Below are positions 1 through 5,815 of a stretch of 8,834 bases of DNA, in pieces; position 1 is the first letter of the stretch, and each line of letters begins with the position of its first letter. A program made the translations under genes and the position numbers. Location of the stretch: the NCBI GenBank assembly GCA_020860745.1, contig JAJBTR010000275.1, positions 1-8,834 of the forward strand, given 5' to 3'. The stretch comes from Lachnospiraceae bacterium (GTDB taxonomy: Bacteria > Bacillota > Clostridia > Lachnospirales > Lachnospiraceae). The notes beneath the pieces are model-generated. The model was not told the DNA's origin. It made no database searches and saw nothing but the letters and a program-made list of their open reading frames with translations.

Positions 1-89
1 GCTGAACCGCTAGTGTGCGTGCTGTTATGATGCTTACCTGATATGGATGGCACGTTTCTAAATATGTTGGAAAACGGAGGACAGAAAAT

Positions 90-1340
90 ATGGGAATGAC
101 AATGGCGGAAAAAATCATTGCTGCCGCGGCCGGTGTTGACGAGGTAAAGGCCGGTGACATCCACACGGTGGAAGTAGACCAGCTGATGAGTAATGACGGA
201 ACTACGCATCTCACCATTGATATGTATCACAATAAATTAAAGCATCCGCATATCGCGGATGTCAGCAAGCTGGTCTGGATTGTGGATCACAATGTGCCCG
301 CAGACAGCCCGAAAACGGCGGCGTCCCACAAAAAGATGCGGGATTTTGCGAAAGAGCACGGTATCACTTTTTATGAGGGAAAGGGTGTCTGTCATCAGAT
401 TATGATGGAGAATCATGTGCGGCCCGGAGAACTGATTTTCGGAGCGGACAGTCACACCTGCGCTTACGGTGCGCTCGGCGCGTTCGGAACCGGCGTGGGC
501 TGCACGGATTATCTGTATGCCATGGTGACCGGCACTTCCTGGGTGCTTGTCCCGGAGACGATCCGCTTTTATCTCACGGGAAAGCTGCCGGAAGGTGTTT
601 ACGCCAGAGACCTGATTCTGACGATCATCGGGAGAATCGGAGCCAACGGCGCCAACTACAAGGCCATGGAATTCGTCGGTGAGGGGATGAAGACACTGAC
701 GATGAGCGATCGGATTGCCATCTGCAATCTCTGCGTGGAGGCGGGAGCCAAGACTGCGCTGATGGAAGTGGATGAGGTGGCCCTGGATTATCTGAGAGAG
801 CGCGGCAGGGAACCTAAGTACATATTTAAGAGCGATGAGGACGCGGCTTTTGCGGAAGAATATGAGATTGACCTGAGTGCGATCACACCGGTGGTGGCGA
901 AGCCCCATTTCGTGGATAATCTGGTCAATGCGAAAAAATGTGCCGGCGTAAAGATCGACGAGGCGTTCCTCGGCTCCTGCAACAACGGCAGAATCGAGGA
1001 TCTCCGGGTGGGCGCAGAGATTATCAAAGGAAGAAAAGTGCATCCTCTGGTGCGGTTCCTTGTTGTACCGGCCAGCCAGGAGGTGTACGCGCAGGCATTG
1101 GAAGAGGGCCTGATTCAGACCTTTATGGAGGCCGGGGCTATCGTGATGAACGCTAACTGCAGCGTCTGCTGGGGAAGCTGTCAGGGTGTGATCGGTGAGG
1201 GAGAGACCCTGATCAGCACCGGCACACGCAACTTTAAGGGGCGCGTGGGCCATGCGGATTCCTTTGTGTATCTTGCCTCAGCGGCTACCGTGACGGCCTC
1301 TGCGATCAAAGGGGAAATTACGACGGCGGATATGCTATAA
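90..1340 (+). CDS. Aconitase-superfamily dehydratase large subunit, motif-variant (LeuC/HacA/DmdA-like)
   Basis: This is the large, Fe-S-binding subunit of a two-subunit hydro-lyase of the isopropylmalate dehydratase / homoaconitase / dimethylmalate dehydratase group, a cytoplasmic enzyme that dehydrates and rehydrates a hydroxy-acid. The length of 416 residues is normal for the short (archaeal-type) large subunits. Visible motifs are DHNVP (residues 66-70), GVCHQ (99-103), GADSHT (118-123), GSCNNGR (295-301), NCSVCWG (356-362) and TRNFKGRVG (379-387). Cys297, Cys357 and Cys360 match the three 4Fe-4S ligands, so the cluster site looks intact. Two motifs are unusual: GSCTNGR has become GSCNNGR, and the usual HPGC before the second ligand is NANC. 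The ATG at 90 follows GGAGG (76-80) by 9 nt. The small subunit gene starts 34 nt downstream, suggesting one operon. The substrate is not determinable; the family call is firm, the specific activity is not. Confidence 0.9.
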   Translation: MGMTMAEKIIAAAAGVDEVKAGDIHTVEVDQLMSNDGTTHLTIDMYHNKLKHPHIADVSKLVWIVDHNVPADSPKTAASHKKMRDFAKEHGITFYEGKGVCHQIMMENHVRPGELIFGADSHTCAYGALGAFGTGVGCTDYLYAMVTGTSWVLVPETIRFYLTGKLPEGVYARDLILTIIGRIGANGANYKAMEFVGEGMKTLTMSDRIAICNLCVEAGAKTALMEVDEVALDYLRERGREPKYIFKSDEDAAFAEEYEIDLSAITPVVAKPHFVDNLVNAKKCAGVKIDEAFLGSCNNGRIEDLRVGAEIIKGRKVHPLVRFLVVPASQEVYAQALEEGLIQTFMEAGAIVMNANCSVCWGSCQGVIGEGETLISTGTRNFKGRVGHADSFVYLASAATVTASAIKGEITTADML

Positions 1341-1374
1341 ATTGTTACTATTCACAGAAAAAGGAGATTCTGCT

Positions 1375-1866
1375 ATGGATAAATTTACAGGAAAAGTCTG
1401 GCTTCTCGGCGACGATATCGACACGGATATCATTATGCCGACGGAGTACCTTGCGTTAAAGACGGTGGAGGATATGAAGCCATACGCATTCTCGCCGCTT
1501 CGTCCGGAGCTGGCGGCGCAGATACAGCCCGGCGATATCATAGTGGCGGGGAAGAATTTCGGATGCGGGTCTTCCCGGGAGCAGGCGCCGGAGGTGATCA
1601 AGGCGCTCGGCATCCGCTGCGTCATCGCAAAATCTTATGCGCGGATTTTTTTCCGCAACTCCATCAACAACGGTCTGCTTCTGATTGAGAATTCCGATCT
1701 GCAGGCAGATATATCGGAGGGAGATGAGATCACCGTGACAGTGGGTGAGCAGATTTGTCTTGGTGAAAAGGCATACCCGATCGCGTCCCTGCCGGATAAT
1801 CTGCTGGAAATTATCCAGGCGGGCGGTCTGGTCAGTGCAATGCGGAGACGAAATGGACTCGCGTAA
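1375..1866 (+). CDS. Aconitase-superfamily dehydratase small subunit (LeuD/HacB/DmdB-like)
   Basis: This is the swivel-domain small subunit that pairs with a LeuC-like large subunit to complete the active site. It has 163 residues, typical of the short archaeal/clostridial type. Motifs are [11 protein letters not shown] (12-22), the [12 protein letters not shown] loop (61-72), which carries substrate-binding Ser/Arg residues in this family, and [17 protein letters not shown] (85-101). The loop that helps set substrate choice reads EYLALKT (24-30). As I recall, archaeal homoaconitases have YLRT at this place, so the missing Arg argues weakly against homoaconitase. An in-frame TTG at 1342 would extend the protein by 11 residues, but the ATG at 1375 is preferred because AAGGAG (1361-1366) lies 8 nt before it and the extension is not family-like. 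The stop codon lies inside a strong hairpin. The gene sits between two large-subunit genes and may serve either or both. Confidence 0.9.
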   Translation: MDKFTGKVWLLGDDIDTDIIMPTEYLALKTVEDMKPYAFSPLRPELAAQIQPGDIIVAGKNFGCGSSREQAPEVIKALGIRCVIAKSYARIFFRNSINNGLLLIENSDLQADISEGDEITVTVGEQICLGEKAYPIASLPDNLLEIIQAGGLVSAMRRRNGLA

Positions 1867-1902
1867 TCTGCAGGGTATTTCGGATGTGAACGGATTACGC
1901 GA
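1859..1902 (+). other. Intercistronic hairpin spanning the small-subunit stop codon
   Basis: TCGCGTAATCTG (1859-1870) pairs with CGGATTACGCGA (1891-1902). This gives a 12-bp RNA stem with one U-G wobble and a 20-nt loop. The TAA stop of the small subunit (1864-1866) lies within the left arm. No U-run follows directly (the next bases are TGATGGTTATATTTT), so it is not a canonical intrinsic terminator. It could be a weak terminator, an mRNA-stabilising or processing structure, or a protein-binding inverted repeat that lowers expression of the second large subunit relative to the first two genes. The pairing is directly visible; the role is inferred. Confidence 0.6.
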
Positions 1903-2026
1903 TGATGGTTATATTTTGCCGGTTTGTGTACGATGCTTGCGTCCCGGAGAGTGATGCGGATAAAAGCTGATCAAAAGATAACATAAAGATTAATTCTATA
2001 GGAAATCAGATGAGAGGAAAAGCAGC

Positions 2027-3268
2027 ATGGGATTTACTATGATTGAGAAGATAATCGGGTGGAATGTGAAAAAGGATGTCTGCCCGGGTGATATCGTGAC
2101 TGTCGATGTGGACCGGGTTATGATACACGATATTTTCATCCCCTTTGTGGCGGAGAAGTTTGAGGAGATGGGATTTTCAAAACTCTGGGATCCGGATAAG
2201 GTTGTCCTGATCTATGATCACCTTGTCCCGGCCAGCCAGGTGGACGACACCCGGCATTTTCGTGTGGGAAATGAGTTTGCGGAAAAGTACGGCATGACAC
2301 ATGTTCACCGGTCGGACGGAATCTGTCATCAGCTGATGACGGAGGCTGGGTACGTGAAGCCGGGAAATATTGTGTTCGGGACGGACAGCCACACGACGAC
2401 ATACGGCTGCGTGGGAGCATTTTCTTCCGGCATCGGCTATACGGAGATGGCGGGTATTCTGGGAACCGGGCAGCTCTGGGTGCGCGTGCCGGAGACGATT
2501 AGGGTGACTGTGAACGGGAAACTGCCGGACAATGTCGCCTCGAAAGATATCATACTGAGACTGATCGGCGACCTGGGAGCGGACGGGGCAACTTACAAAG
2601 CCCTTGAGTTCCACGGTGATACGATTGAAAATATGACGGTTGCAAGCCGGATGACTATGTCCAATATGGCGGTTGAAGCCGGAGCGAAGTGTGCGCTGTT
2701 TGAAGCGGATGAGAAGACCGCGGAATACTGTCAGATTACGCTCGGCGATGCGGAAAAAGGTCTTGCGGCGGATGCGGATGCCTCCTATGTCAGAGAGATC
2801 ACATACCGTGCGGAAGATCTGGTGCCGGTTCTGGCCTGCCCCTCCCAGGTGGATAAGATCCGTCCGGTTTCGGAACTGGAGGGAACGCAGGTAGACCAGG
2901 TATTTATCGGTTCCTGTACCAATGGACGGCTGGAGGATCTGATGGCGGCGGCTGAGATTTTAAAAGGGAAAAAGGTCGCGCCCTTTGTGAAACTGATCGT
3001 CACCCCGGCCAGCCGGAAGATTTTCAATGAGGCGACGGAAAACGGGACGATAAAAACTCTTGTGGAGGCGGGAGCTATTGTCACTCATCCCGGGTGCGGG
3101 CTCTGCTGCGGCCGCACCGGAGGCATACTGACCGATGGGGAGAGAGTGGTCGCCACCAACAACCGCAACTTCCTCGGACGGATGGGGACGTCGAAGGTGG
3201 AGATTTACCTTGCGTCGCCGAAAACCGCGGCAGCGACCGCTGTTGCGGGGAAGATAGTGAATCCTTAA
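2027..3268 (+). CDS. Aconitase-superfamily dehydratase large subunit, canonical motifs (LeuC/HacA/DmdA-like)
   Basis: This is a second large subunit of the same hydro-lyase superfamily, 413 residues, with every hallmark intact: DHLVP (64-68), GICHQ (98-102), GTDSHTTTYG (118-127), GSCTNGR (295-301), HPGCGLCCGRTGG (354-366) and NNRNFLGRMG (378-387). Cys297, Cys357 and Cys360 are the predicted 4Fe-4S ligands. The segment VMIHDIFIPFVAEKFEEMGF (31-50) is closer in style to the dimethylmalate/citraconate-type enzymes than to E. coli LeuC, though this is an impression and not an alignment. The ATG at 2027 follows AGAGG (2013-2017) by 9 nt; a second Met at codon 5 is less well placed. It differs clearly from the upstream large subunit and so is a paralogue, not a recent duplication. 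No second small-subunit gene follows, so it must share the one at 1375-1866 or find a partner elsewhere. The substrate is unassigned; isopropylmalate, citraconate/methylmalate or dimethylmalate are candidates. Confidence 0.92.
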   Translation: MGFTMIEKIIGWNVKKDVCPGDIVTVDVDRVMIHDIFIPFVAEKFEEMGFSKLWDPDKVVLIYDHLVPASQVDDTRHFRVGNEFAEKYGMTHVHRSDGICHQLMTEAGYVKPGNIVFGTDSHTTTYGCVGAFSSGIGYTEMAGILGTGQLWVRVPETIRVTVNGKLPDNVASKDIILRLIGDLGADGATYKALEFHGDTIENMTVASRMTMSNMAVEAGAKCALFEADEKTAEYCQITLGDAEKGLAADADASYVREITYRAEDLVPVLACPSQVDKIRPVSELEGTQVDQVFIGSCTNGRLEDLMAAAEILKGKKVAPFVKLIVTPASRKIFNEATENGTIKTLVEAGAIVTHPGCGLCCGRTGGILTDGERVVATNNRNFLGRMGTSKVEIYLASPKTAAATAVAGKIVNP

Positions 3269-3291
3269 TCCCGGATATATCCTGAGATCGT

Positions 3292-3541
3292 TACGGACGA
3301 GATTTAGACAAGTTGGCTTTTAGTCCGTAGTCTAAACAATTGGATACGGACGAGATCGGAATAAGTGTAGAAATAGTCCGTAAGAATAGAATGGCATTAC
3401 GGACAAAACCAGAAAATAATGGGAAATAGTCCGTAGAGGGGAAAAGAATTTACGGACGAAACCAGTAAAAAATGAGAAACAGTCCGTAAAAAGGGAAAGA
3501 ATTTACGGACGAAATTATTGCAAATTAGAAAATAGTCCGTA
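3292..3541. repeat. Five-unit, 53-bp-period inverted-repeat array (TACGGAC-N24-GTCCGTA)
   Basis: Five 38-nt units lie at 3292-3329, 3345-3382, 3398-3435, 3451-3488 and 3504-3541. Each begins TACGGAC and ends with its exact reverse complement GTCCGTA, with 24 nt between. All ten arms are perfect, and all four gaps between units are exactly 15 nt, so the period is 53 bp throughout. The 24-nt interiors and 15-nt gaps vary, although units 3 and 4 share 19 of 24 interior bases and gaps 3 and 4 are both purine-rich. Most left arms continue as TACGGACGA, and right arms are preceded by ATA or ACA. Two hairpin phasings are possible: across the 24-nt interior, or across the 15-nt gap, where the stem grows to 9 bp (GTCCGTAAA/TTTACGGAC) between units 4 and 5. 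A period of 53 is not a multiple of 3, which argues against coding. Function unknown. Confidence 0.93.
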
Positions 3542-3559
3542 TGCAGGACAAATACCCAC

Positions 3560-3603
3560 ATGTAATATGTTACATATCTATAAAACGTTTGCGCCAGGCG
3601 CAA
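3560..3603. promoter_or_regulatory. Two adjacent palindromes in the thrC leader
   Basis: ATGTAA-TATG-TTACAT (3560-3575) is a 16-bp inverted repeat with 6-bp perfect arms. TTGCGCC-A-GGCGCAA (3589-3603) is a 15-bp inverted repeat with 7-bp perfect arms. They are 13 bp apart, downstream of the 53-bp array and 65 bp before the thrC start. Each has the size and symmetry of a dimeric repressor site. The second could also form a short RNA hairpin but has no U-run after it on either strand. A TATAAA lies between them (3579-3584). The palindromes are certain; regulation of thrC through them is inference. Confidence 0.4.
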
Positions 3604-3668
3604 CCGAAAAAAGATAGAAAAAACACATCTGCTTATCATGCAGCCAGAAAACAGAAGGAGGACTCCCC

Positions 3669-5162
3669 ATGGATATTTTATACACGAACACCCGCGATGC
3701 GTCGGAAACCGTTCCGGCGTCTCAGACAATATTAAACGGCCTTGCGAAAAACGGCGGCCTTTATGTGCCTACCACGATTCCGAAGCTGGATATTCCGCTG
3801 GAAGAGCTTGCGAAGATGACCTATCAGGAGACGGCCTATGCAGTGATGAGCCGCTTCCTCACGGATTTCACGGAGGAGGAGCTGAAGACCTGCATCGAAC
3901 GCGCTTATGACTCCAAGTTTGACACGCCGGAGATCGCACCGCTGGTTTATGCGGATGGCGCTTATTATCTGGAACTGTTTCACGGGGCGACCATCGCGTT
4001 TAAGGATATGGCGCTCTCCATTCTGCCGCATCTGCTGATCACCTCTGCCCGAAAGAATCATGTGACCAGCGATATCGTGATTCTGACAGCGACATCGGGA
4101 GATACCGGCAAGGCTGCACTGGCAGGATTTGCGGACGTGGAGGGGACGAAGATTATTGTCTTTTATCCGAAGAACGGCGTCAGCCCGATCCAGGAGAAGC
4201 AGATGGTGACCCAGAAGGGGGCCAACACTCTGGTGGTGGGGATTCACGGGAACTTTGACCAGGCGCAGACCGGCGTGAAGCAGATGTTCTCCGATCCGGA
4301 GCTGAAAGCGGAACTGGATGCAGCGGGATATCAGTTTTCTTCTGCGAATTCCATCAACATCGGCCGGCTGGTACCGCAGATTGTCTACTATGTCTACGCT
4401 TACGCGAGGCTGGTGGAGAGCGGCGAGATCGAGGCGGGTGAGACCATCAACGTGGTGGTTCCCACCGGTAACTTCGGCAATATTCTGGCGGCATTTTACG
4501 CGAAGAACATGGGTCTGCCCATCGAGACGTTGATCTGTGCATCCAATGAAAATAAGGTGCTGTATGACTTTTTCTCCACCGGTGTGTACGATAAAAACCG
4601 GGAATTTAAGCTGACTTCATCCCCGTCTATGGATATCCTGATTTCCAGCAATCTGGAGCGCCTGATCTATCGGATTGCGGGGGAGGATGCCGGGAAGAAC
4701 GCGGAACTGATGCGTCAGCTTTCCTCAGAAGGTAAATATGAGATTACGCCGGAGATGCGGGAGCAGCTGAGCGCGTTTTACGGAAATTTCGCGGATGAGT
4801 CTGAGACCGCGGCGGCAATCCGGAAGCTCTATGAGGATACCGGCTATGTCATCGATACCCACACAGCTGTCGCCTCCGCTGTGTATCAGAAATATGCCGC
4901 GGAGACGGGTGATACAAAGAAAACCGTGATCGCGTCCACGGCGAGTCCGTTTAAATTCACCCGCAGCGTGATGAATGCCATCGATGAGAGTCATGACGCC
5001 ATGGGAGACTTTGAACTGGTGGATGAGCTTTCCCGCCTGGCCAATGTAAAAGTGCCGCGGGCGATCGAGGAAATCCGCAGTGCCGCGGTAATTCACGATA
5101 CGGTCTGCGACACGGATGAGATGGAAACGGTTGTGAAACGATTCCTGCAAATCATTGAATAG
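3669..5162 (+). CDS. thrC: Threonine synthase
   Basis: ThrC is a cytoplasmic PLP enzyme that converts O-phospho-L-homoserine to L-threonine and phosphate, the last step of threonine synthesis. The protein has 497 residues, matching the longer threonine synthases of the yeast/E. coli-like class. An N-terminal domain (about 1-95) containing NGGLYVP (28-34) precedes the fold-type II PLP core. FHGATIAFKDMAL (104-116) carries the predicted Schiff-base Lys112; SGDTGKAAL (143-151) and PTGNFGNILAAF (265-276) are substrate and PLP-phosphate binding segments; DTHTAVA (396-402) is a conserved late motif. The ATG at 3669 follows AAGGAGG (3655-3661) by 7 nt and gives the normal family N-terminus. The gene lies 400 bp after the dehydratase cluster, beyond the repeat array, and is probably its own transcription unit. 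No hom or thrB is adjacent. No defect is visible in the reading frame. Confidence 0.97.
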   Translation: MDILYTNTRDASETVPASQTILNGLAKNGGLYVPTTIPKLDIPLEELAKMTYQETAYAVMSRFLTDFTEEELKTCIERAYDSKFDTPEIAPLVYADGAYYLELFHGATIAFKDMALSILPHLLITSARKNHVTSDIVILTATSGDTGKAALAGFADVEGTKIIVFYPKNGVSPIQEKQMVTQKGANTLVVGIHGNFDQAQTGVKQMFSDPELKAELDAAGYQFSSANSINIGRLVPQIVYYVYAYARLVESGEIEAGETINVVVPTGNFGNILAAFYAKNMGLPIETLICASNENKVLYDFFSTGVYDKNREFKLTSSPSMDILISSNLERLIYRIAGEDAGKNAELMRQLSSEGKYEITPEMREQLSAFYGNFADESETAAAIRKLYEDTGYVIDTHTAVASAVYQKYAAETGDTKKTVIASTASPFKFTRSVMNAIDESHDAMGDFELVDELSRLANVKVPRAIEEIRSAAVIHDTVCDTDEMETVVKRFLQIIE

Positions 5163-5264
5163 GAGAGCGCGGGAGCGGGATGACAATTGTATAAAACGGT
5201 GGATTGGATGAAACGGGATAATTTTATTCCGGCGTATTCGGATGAAAAGAACGGGAGTACGTGA

Positions 5265-5639
5265 ATGATTTTTTTACTGACGGAGTTCAGCCTGGATGAT
5301 CTGGGCATTATGACAATCTTTGATTTTATTATTCTGATCTACGGCGCCTATTCTGTGTATACGGCGCAGCAAATGAAGAAGACCGGCACGCCGCCGGCCT
5401 GGCTTGTGTCGCAGCAGGACCTGCACCGCATCCACAAGCCGCAGGAGTTCTGTGATCAGATGCGCCCGAAGACATTTCTCTTCGGCCTGGTTTGCATGCT
5501 CTATGGCATCTACGGCCTGGTGGAATCATTCTACATAAAAAATGATTTCGCGGAGGCTGCAGGGGTTACGGTCTTTGTCGTTTTTATGGTCTGGTTTATC
5601 ATCAGCCTGCAGAATGCCAAAGGAAAATACATGAAGTGA
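5265..5639 (+). CDS. Small membrane protein of unknown function, three predicted helices
   Basis: I do not recognise this family. The protein has 124 residues with three hydrophobic stretches: about 15-35 (GIMTIFDFIILIYGAYSVY region), 70-90 (TFLFGLVCMLYGIYGLVES region) and 97-115 (AAGVTVFVVFMVWFIISLQ). Between helices 1 and 2 lies a polar stretch of roughly 35 residues with KKTGTPPAWL and a mix of basic and acidic residues. The C-terminus is short and basic (NAKGKYMK). There is no clear signal peptide apart from the first helix. The ATG at 5265 follows GGGAG (5253-5257) by 7 nt; Met16 (5310) is an alternative but lacks an obvious ribosome binding site. The gene lies 102 bp after thrC on the same strand, and read-through from thrC is possible because no terminator is visible between them. 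Reality as a gene is supported by the ribosome binding site and the clean helix pattern; function is unknown. Confidence 0.75.
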   Translation: MIFLLTEFSLDDLGIMTIFDFIILIYGAYSVYTAQQMKKTGTPPAWLVSQQDLHRIHKPQEFCDQMRPKTFLFGLVCMLYGIYGLVESFYIKNDFAEAAGVTVFVVFMVWFIISLQNAKGKYMK

Positions 5640-5680
5640 TGTTTTGAGGATTGCGGGATAAGAGAGATATAAGTGAGACA

Positions 5681-5758
5681 GCAAATTTTAAATTTGCGTA
5701 GTCGAACTTATACAATGTAGGAAATCTTTGATTTCCGTGATCGAACTTATGCCGTGCA
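5681..5758. repeat. 39-bp-period hairpin repeat, two full units
   Basis: Unit 1 is the hairpin GCAAATTT-T-AAATTTGC (5681-5697) plus a 22-nt linker (5698-5719). Unit 2 is the hairpin GGAAATC-TTT-GATTTCC (5720-5736) plus a 22-nt linker (5737-5758). The hairpins are both 17 nt and perfectly paired, although their stems differ in sequence. The linkers agree at 16 of 22 positions and share TCGAACTTAT. A third 17-nt segment in phase (5759-5775, starting GCAATC) is only partly self-complementary and may be a decayed copy. The repeat lies in the 176-bp gap between the membrane protein and the response regulator. Preserved pairing with changed sequence points to selection on structure, but with two copies this is suggestive only. 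Confidence 0.75.
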
Positions 5759-5774
5759 GCAATCCGTTGATGTC

Positions 5775-5791
5775 ATCATTAGTAAAATGAT
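5775..5791. other. Short inverted repeat just before the response regulator
   Basis: ATCATT-AGTAA-AATGAT is a 17-nt inverted repeat with 6-bp perfect arms, ending 24 nt before the regulator start codon. It is A+T rich and out of phase with the 39-bp repeat. It could be an operator-like site or a weak leader hairpin; chance is also plausible for this base composition. Confidence 0.3.
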
Positions 5792-5815
5792 AAAAGGAAA
5801 GAAAGACGGTGAGAG

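Larger units (their letters stand above)
3269..3668. other. 400-bp non-coding interval before thrC
   Basis: No credible gene was found here. From left to right it holds a 10-bp perfect palindrome GGATATATCC (3273-3282), the five-unit 53-bp array (3292-3541), the ATGTAA/TTACAT inverted repeat (3560-3575), the TTGCGCC/GGCGCAA inverted repeat (3589-3603), an A-rich leader, and the thrC ribosome binding site AAGGAGG (3655-3661). It is visibly richer in A+T than the flanking genes. A TATAAA (3579-3584) could be a -10 box, but no convincing -35 stands at the right distance, so no promoter is called. Confidence 0.7.

Noticed and set aside
1..30. Possible tail of an upstream gene, frame 1, ending AEPLVCVLL and TGA at 28-30
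   Set aside because: Nine codons are too few to support a gene; the stretch could equally be untranslated leader.
237..1253. Long open frame on the minus strand (338 codons) opposite the first large subunit
   Set aside because: It is the antisense shadow of a strongly supported gene, has no family-like motifs, and its composition (His, Arg and Leu rich) is typical of reverse frames.
1342..1374. TTG start giving the small subunit 11 more residues
   Set aside because: The ATG at 1375 has AAGGAG at ideal distance, and the extra residues do not resemble a family N-terminus.
1745..1954. Small plus-strand open frame overlapping the end of the small subunit
   Set aside because: Mostly another frame of the small-subunit gene, with no ribosome binding site and no recognisable product.
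3292..3541. CRISPR array
   Set aside because: The repeated arms are only 7 bp, alternate in orientation, and are separated by 24 then 15 nt. CRISPR repeats are longer and direct, and no cas gene is present.
3397..3729. Minus-strand open frame of 110 codons across the repeat array
   Set aside because: Its Phe/Leu-rich sequence comes from translating the A-rich repeats, the 53-bp period breaks frame at each unit, and it runs into thrC from the opposite strand.
5183..5195. Promoter after thrC (ACAATTGT followed by TATAAA at 5190-5195)
   Set aside because: No -35-like sequence at 16-18 bp upstream; that stretch is G+C rich.
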